11,814 bases of DNA from DASUSF01 sp036375275 (GTDB taxonomy: Bacteria > Pseudomonadota > Alphaproteobacteria > Geminicoccales > Geminicoccaceae). Shown here in pieces: positions 7,728-11,814 of the stretch (its first letter is position 1; each line of letters opens with the position of its first letter). The stretch spans positions 1-11,814 of the forward strand of contig DASUSF010000064.1 in the NCBI GenBank assembly GCA_036375275.1, given 5' to 3'. A program made the position numbers and the translations under genes. A model generated the notes under the pieces. The model worked only from the letters and a program-made list of their open reading frames with translations. It did not search any database and was not told the DNA's origin.

Positions 7728-7876
7728 GAGCTGCCTCCGCCTGAGCACGGTCGTTCCATGGGTTAGCAGAACTGCCCCGCCCGCAGAAGGGCGGCGCGGA
7801 AAGCTCTTGCGGTCCGGCCGCGGGCGGCGCTAACCGTTCCGCGCCGGACGGATCCACAAGCGGAAGGAACGGATCG
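7728..7876. promoter_or_regulatory. Divergent intergenic region, dehydrogenase/cyclase pair versus SH3 gene
   Basis: This 149-base gap must carry promoters for both divergent units. It contains a hairpin CCGCCC-GCAGAA-GGGCGG (7777-7794) and a widely spaced inverted pair GGTTAGC (7761-7767) / GCTAACC (7829-7835). The second pair is within what chance allows. I find no convincing -35/-10 pair on either strand. AAGGA at 7864-7868 is the ribosome site for the SH3 gene. Confidence 0.35.
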
Positions 7877-8398
7877 ATGCCGCCGTCACGCGGCCGCGGG
7901 CTCGCGCTCCTCGGCCTTTCGATCGTGCTGACCCTGCTGGCCGCGCCGGCGGGCCGGGCGCAGGTCGAGCAGGCGGGCCGCAGCACGGGCCTGCCGGTGC
8001 CGCGCTTCGTCTCGCTCGCCTCGGACCGGGTCAACGTCCGCTTCGGCCCCGGCAAGGAGTTCGAGATCGCCTGGGTGTTCGCGCTCCAGGGGCTGCCGGT
8101 CCAGATCGTGGCCGAGTTCGACACGTGGCGGAAGATCCAGGATCACGAGGGCGACACCGGCTGGGTCCATTCGAGCCTGCTCTCCAGCCGCCGGACGATC
8201 ATGATCGAGGACGAGCTGCGTGAGCTGAAGCGCACCCCGAGCGCCGATTCGCGGGTCGTGCTCCGCGCCGAGCCCGGCGTCGTGGGCCGGCTGTTCGACT
8301 GCGAGGAGAACTGGTGCCGGGTCGAGATCGCGGGCCAGCGCGGCTGGCTGCGCCGGGACGAGTTCTGGGGAACGATACCGGGCGAGATCGTGCGCTGA
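7877..8398 (+). CDS. Secreted SH3-domain protein (alphaproteobacterial SH3_4-like)
   Basis: The 173-residue protein has an N-terminal signal peptide: an Arg-containing start, a hydrophobic core at 9-23, and likely cleavage after Ala28 (GRA|Q). It should therefore act in the periplasm. The mature part holds two bacterial SH3-like repeats. The first, about 46-104, contains RVNVRFGPG, a WRKIQ strand and GWVHSSLL. The second, about 125-165, contains VVLRAEPG, NWCRVEIAG and GWLRRDEFWG. Cys142 and Cys147 are five apart and could form a disulfide. SH3 domains of this kind usually bind cell-wall peptides or other proteins; no catalytic residues are seen. ATG 7877 has AAGGA eight bases upstream. The gene stands alone on the + strand, divergent from the dehydrogenase and converging on irr with a 19-base gap. 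The physiological role is unknown. Confidence 0.88.
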   Translation: MPPSRGRGLALLGLSIVLTLLAAPAGRAQVEQAGRSTGLPVPRFVSLASDRVNVRFGPGKEFEIAWVFALQGLPVQIVAEFDTWRKIQDHEGDTGWVHSSLLSSRRTIMIEDELRELKRTPSADSRVVLRAEPGVVGRLFDCEENWCRVEIAGQRGWLRRDEFWGTIPGEIVR

Positions 8399-8417
8399 GC
8401 CGAAGCGCCGGACGCGC

Positions 8418-8849
8418 TCAGGCGCCGGCGGTCCGCCGGAGCCGGACGATCACCTCGACCCGCTCGATCTGCGCGCCCTCGGGCGCCGCGGGCAGCCGGC
8501 TGATCTCGACCTCGTCCGCCGCGATGTCGACCAGCTCGCCGGTCGCCTCATCGAAGAAGTGGTGGTGGTGCGAGGTGTTGGTGTCGAAGTAGCTCTGGCC
8601 CATGTCGACCACGACCTCGCGCAGCAGCCCGGCCGAGGTGAACTGGTGGAGCGTGTTGTAGATGGTCGCCAGCGAGATCGCGATCCCGATGCTCCGCGCC
8701 TCGTGGAACAGATCCTCGGCGGTCACGTGCCGCGGCCCCCGCTCGAGAAGCAGCTTGGCGAGCGCGAGCCGCTGCCGGGTCGGGCGGAGCCCGGCGGCCT
8801 TGAGCCGGTCCAGCACGCTTGCATAGGTTCTGTTGTCCAGTGACACCAC
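8418..8849 (-). CDS. irr: Iron response regulator Irr, Fur superfamily
   Basis: This 143-residue cytoplasmic DNA-binding regulator controls iron and haem genes in Alphaproteobacteria. The Fur-type winged helix shows LRPTRQRLALAKLL, VTAEDLFHEA and the recognition-helix region ISLATIYNTLHQFTSAGLL. The Irr hallmark is FDTNTSHHHHFF (His94-97), the HxH-type haem/metal site. There is no cysteine anywhere, so it lacks both the Zn CXXC pairs of Fur and the N-terminal Cys-Pro haem regulatory motif of Bradyrhizobium Irr; it resembles Irr proteins without that motif. Irr typically represses iron-demanding functions when haem is scarce. Two GTG codons are in tandem (8849 and 8846); GAGG at 8859-8856 lies six bases before the first, so I use 8849. 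It lies 124 bases downstream of the flavoprotein gene on the same strand. Confidence 0.9.
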   Translation of the reverse strand: MVSLDNRTYASVLDRLKAAGLRPTRQRLALAKLLLERGPRHVTAEDLFHEARSIGIAISLATIYNTLHQFTSAGLLREVVVDMGQSYFDTNTSHHHHFFDEATGELVDIAADEVEISRLPAAPEGAQIERVEVIVRLRRTAGA

Positions 8850-8920
8850 CCGACCCCTCTATCCGACCTTCTGCGCGGGCCACGAGCGGACCCCCGCCGG
8901 CGTCCGGCGCCGGCCGCAAT

Positions 8921-8956
8921 CAGGACAGAAGTGGTCCTGTATGCGGATGGAGTCAA
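8921..8956 (-). promoter_or_regulatory. Possible irr promoter with a dyad over the -10 region
   Basis: Reading the minus strand, TTGACT (8956-8951) is a fair -35 match. The expected -10 zone falls inside a 19-base dyad, CAGGAC-N7-GTCCTG (8921-8939), centred about 80 bases before the irr start. The dyad does not match the Fur box or the Irr ICE motif as I know them. It could be an operator, or the terminator of the preceding flavoprotein gene, though no T run follows. Confidence 0.4.
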
Positions 8957-8973
8957 GCCGATCCGCGGCGGGA

Positions 8974-10380
8974 TCAGTAGCCCGTCCGGATCCGCTCGAC
9001 CAGCTGCCGCACCGTCGGGATGAACCCGTTCGAGTAGAACGGGTCGCGCTTGAACCGGTACACGTTGTGCCCGGAGAACATCAGCTCCTGGTCGATGTCG
9101 CCGTCGTGCGAGATGTTCTGCAGCGTCTTCTGGATGCAGAAGGAGCGGGGGTCGGGCGGATGCCCGGTGGTGTTGTTGTCGTGATGGGTCGACCAGTTGC
9201 TGAACTTGCAGGCCGAGAGGCAGCCCATGCACTCGATCTGGTCGCGTCGGATCTGCTGCGCCCTGCTCGGGTGGACGTAGATCAGGGTGTCGTCCGGCGT
9301 CTTCATGGCCTGGCTGTGGCCGGCCTCGACCCAGCGCTCGATCCGCGCCACGTCCGCCGGCTGGACGTAGACCGAGCGGCCCCGGCTGCCGAAGGGGATC
9401 GGCGCGACCAGCCCACGCTCCTGATCCGGCTCGGTCGCGAACGCGACCTGGCGCTCGGACCGCTGCACGAGCTCCTCCAGGAAGTCGTTGCGCACGGCGG
9501 AGGAATAGAACCCGGTCGGGCTGAAGCGGTGGAGCAGCACGTCGCCCTCGTCGAGCTCGACGATGCGTCGCTTCCAGGCCTCGGAAATCGGGCTCTCGCG
9601 GGTCAGCAGGGGGCGGGTCCCGAACTGGAACGCGACCGGACCGATCTCGTCGTTGTCCAGCCAGTCGTCGAACTCGCGGAGGTGCCAGACCCCGCCCGCC
9701 ATGATGATGGGGGTCTCGCCGAGGCCGGCCTCGCGCATCGTGTTCCTGAGCTGCACGACCCGCGGATACGGATCTTCCGGCGTCGCCGGATCCTCGCTGT
9801 TGGACAGGCCGTTGTGCCCGCCGGCCCGCCAGGGGTCCTCGTAGACCACCGCCCCGAGCCACTCCGAGACGCGGTAATAGGCGCGCTTCCAGAGCGCTCG
9901 AAAGGCGCGCGCCGAGGAGACGATCGGATAGTAGTGGACGCTGTAGCGGGCCGCGATGTCGGCGAGGCGGTAGGGCATGCCCGCGCCGCAGGTGATGCCG
10001 TGGATCAGGCCGCGAGCCCCTTCGAACACGCCGTGCAGCACGCGCTCGCAGCCGCCCATCTCCCACAGCACGTTCATGTGCAGGCGACCCGCGCCGCCGC
10101 GGACGTCATGCGCGATCCGGGCCTGGCTGATCGCGGCGAGGATCGAGTGGCTGATCAGCTCCTCGTGGCGCTCCTGGCGGGTGCGACCGCGGAAGATCAG
10201 CGGGATCCGCTCGCCGTGCTGGTTGATCAGGTCGCCGTTGACGCCCGAGAAGGTGCCGACGCCACCGGCCGCCGCCCAGGCCCCGCTGGACAGGCCGTTC
10301 GAGATCGACACGCCCTTGCCCCCCTCGATCAGGGGCAGGACCTCGCGGCCCGAGAGGACCAAAGGCTTCAGATCGATCAC
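8974..10380 (-). CDS. Nitronate monooxygenase/FabK-like flavoprotein with C-terminal Fe-S-type cysteine motif
   Basis: The 468-residue protein is an FMN-dependent TIM-barrel oxidoreductase of the nitronate monooxygenase / 2-nitropropane dioxygenase family (PF03060). Seen in order: the N-terminal glycine-rich FMN segment WAAAGGVGTFSGVNGD; HGITCGAGMP; AGGHNG with His189 at the catalytic-His position of NMO/FabK; IIMAGGVW and FGTRPLLTRES of the phosphate-binding half. A C-terminal extension of about 90 residues contains CMGCLSACKFSNW (Cys384, 387, 391) and Cys415, giving CX2CX3CX23C. The first part closely recalls the CxGCNQxC cluster ligands of 2,4-dienoyl-CoA reductase-type Fe-S flavoenzymes. 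GTG 10380 is chosen because AGGAGG lies nine bases upstream; the longer open frame to 10476 starts with an Arg/Pro-rich non-family sequence. The substrate is unknown, and FabK-like or enoate-type reduction is as possible as nitronate oxidation. Confidence 0.85.
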   Translation of the reverse strand: MIDLKPLVLSGREVLPLIEGGKGVSISNGLSSGAWAAAGGVGTFSGVNGDLINQHGERIPLIFRGRTRQERHEELISHSILAAISQARIAHDVRGGAGRLHMNVLWEMGGCERVLHGVFEGARGLIHGITCGAGMPYRLADIAARYSVHYYPIVSSARAFRALWKRAYYRVSEWLGAVVYEDPWRAGGHNGLSNSEDPATPEDPYPRVVQLRNTMREAGLGETPIIMAGGVWHLREFDDWLDNDEIGPVAFQFGTRPLLTRESPISEAWKRRIVELDEGDVLLHRFSPTGFYSSAVRNDFLEELVQRSERQVAFATEPDQERGLVAPIPFGSRGRSVYVQPADVARIERWVEAGHSQAMKTPDDTLIYVHPSRAQQIRRDQIECMGCLSACKFSNWSTHHDNNTTGHPPDPRSFCIQKTLQNISHDGDIDQELMFSGHNVYRFKRDPFYSNGFIPTVRQLVERIRTGY

Positions 10381-10485
10381 AGGGAGACGCCTCCTGCGTG
10401 GCTGCTGCCGTCCGGACACGTGCGCCGGGCACGACAATGAGGGGGCCGCCGCGACGGGACGCCCGCAGTTACCCAATCATGACAG

Positions 10486-10513
10486 ATTTAAGGTCGCGTT
10501 CTGGCCGACTCAA
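10486..10513 (-). promoter_or_regulatory. Likely sigma70-type promoter for the flavoprotein gene
   Basis: On the minus strand TTGAGT (10513-10508) is followed after 16 bases by TTAAAT (10491-10486), in the only AT-rich patch of this gap. Transcription would start near 10479 and leave a leader of about 100 bases before GTG 10380. This supports the downstream start, since the longer frame would begin almost at the transcript end. Confidence 0.5.
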
Positions 10514-10517
10514 GGGC

Positions 10518-10551
10518 GGCCCCGGCAGTGCGTCGCCGCAGCGCCGGGGCC
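10518..10551 (-). terminator. Strong GC hairpin just after pnp
   Basis: GGCCCCGGC (10518-10526) and GCCGGGGCC (10543-10551) form a perfect nine-base inverted repeat around a 16-base loop. It begins six bases past the pnp stop. On the pnp strand it is followed by CCCTTG rather than a T run, so it may end transcription weakly or protect the mRNA 3' end. It adjoins the -35 box of the next gene. Confidence 0.55.
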
Positions 10552-10556
10552 GGAGG

Positions 10557-11814
<1,258 letters not shown>

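Noticed and set aside
7761..7835. GGTTAGC/GCTAACC inverted pair in the divergent gap as an operator
   Set aside because: Seven-base arms 61 bases apart are expected about this often by chance in a gap of this length.
8405..8430. GC-rich inverted repeats between the SH3 gene and irr as a bidirectional terminator
   Set aside because: Five- to six-base arms in very GC-rich DNA, overlapping irr coding sequence and with no T run; not distinguishable from background.
8833..10440. 535-codon + strand frame opposite the flavoprotein
   Set aside because: Shadow frame; the minus strand encodes intact NMO-family motifs and a cysteine cluster.
10381..10476. N-terminal extension of the flavoprotein to a TTG at 10476
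   Set aside because: Arg/Pro-rich with no family similarity. GTG 10380 has AGGAGG upstream, and the likely transcript start is near 10479.

Overview
The window is about 70% GC by eye, densely packed and bacterial. It most likely comes from the chromosome of an alphaproteobacterium. The best clues are an Irr-type Fur regulator with no cysteines and a His-rich stretch, an alphaproteobacterial SH3-domain secreted protein, and the style of the 2-hydroxyacid dehydrogenase, nitronate-monooxygenase-like and PNPase genes. I cannot name the genus. I see no tRNA, rRNA, insertion sequence, integrase, CRISPR array or phage gene.

Layout, left to right. Bases 1-248 hold the 3' end of a + strand gene resembling the auxiliary lipoprotein of Mce/Mla-type ABC lipid transporters. 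A 172-base gap with an AT-rich island (possible promoter/operator) leads into a tight + strand operon: a PadR-family regulator (421-987), an RND periplasmic adaptor (992-2113) and an RND inner-membrane permease (2110-5262). This reads as a self-regulated efflux module without its own outer-membrane channel. Converging on it from the right is a - strand pair overlapping by four bases: an NAD(P)-dependent 2-hydroxyacid dehydrogenase (7727-6741), then a membrane-anchored class III adenylate cyclase (6744-5293).

Divergent from that pair is a small secreted SH3-domain protein (7877-8398). It converges on the iron-response regulator irr (8849-8418). Upstream of irr, on the same strand, is a nitronate-monooxygenase/FabK-like flavoprotein (10380-8974) with a C-terminal CX2CX3CX23C cysteine set. 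Next is a strong GC hairpin at the end of pnp, and then the C-terminal 418 codons of polynucleotide phosphorylase running off the right edge.

Most of the window is core or common accessory chromosome. No wholly new multi-gene system is evident. The most interesting items are the flavoprotein carrying an apparent Fe-S cysteine motif just upstream of the iron regulator irr, the translationally overlapped dehydrogenase-cyclase pair, and the RND pump with a single acidic residue in the TM4 proton-relay motif and an NNN in TM10.
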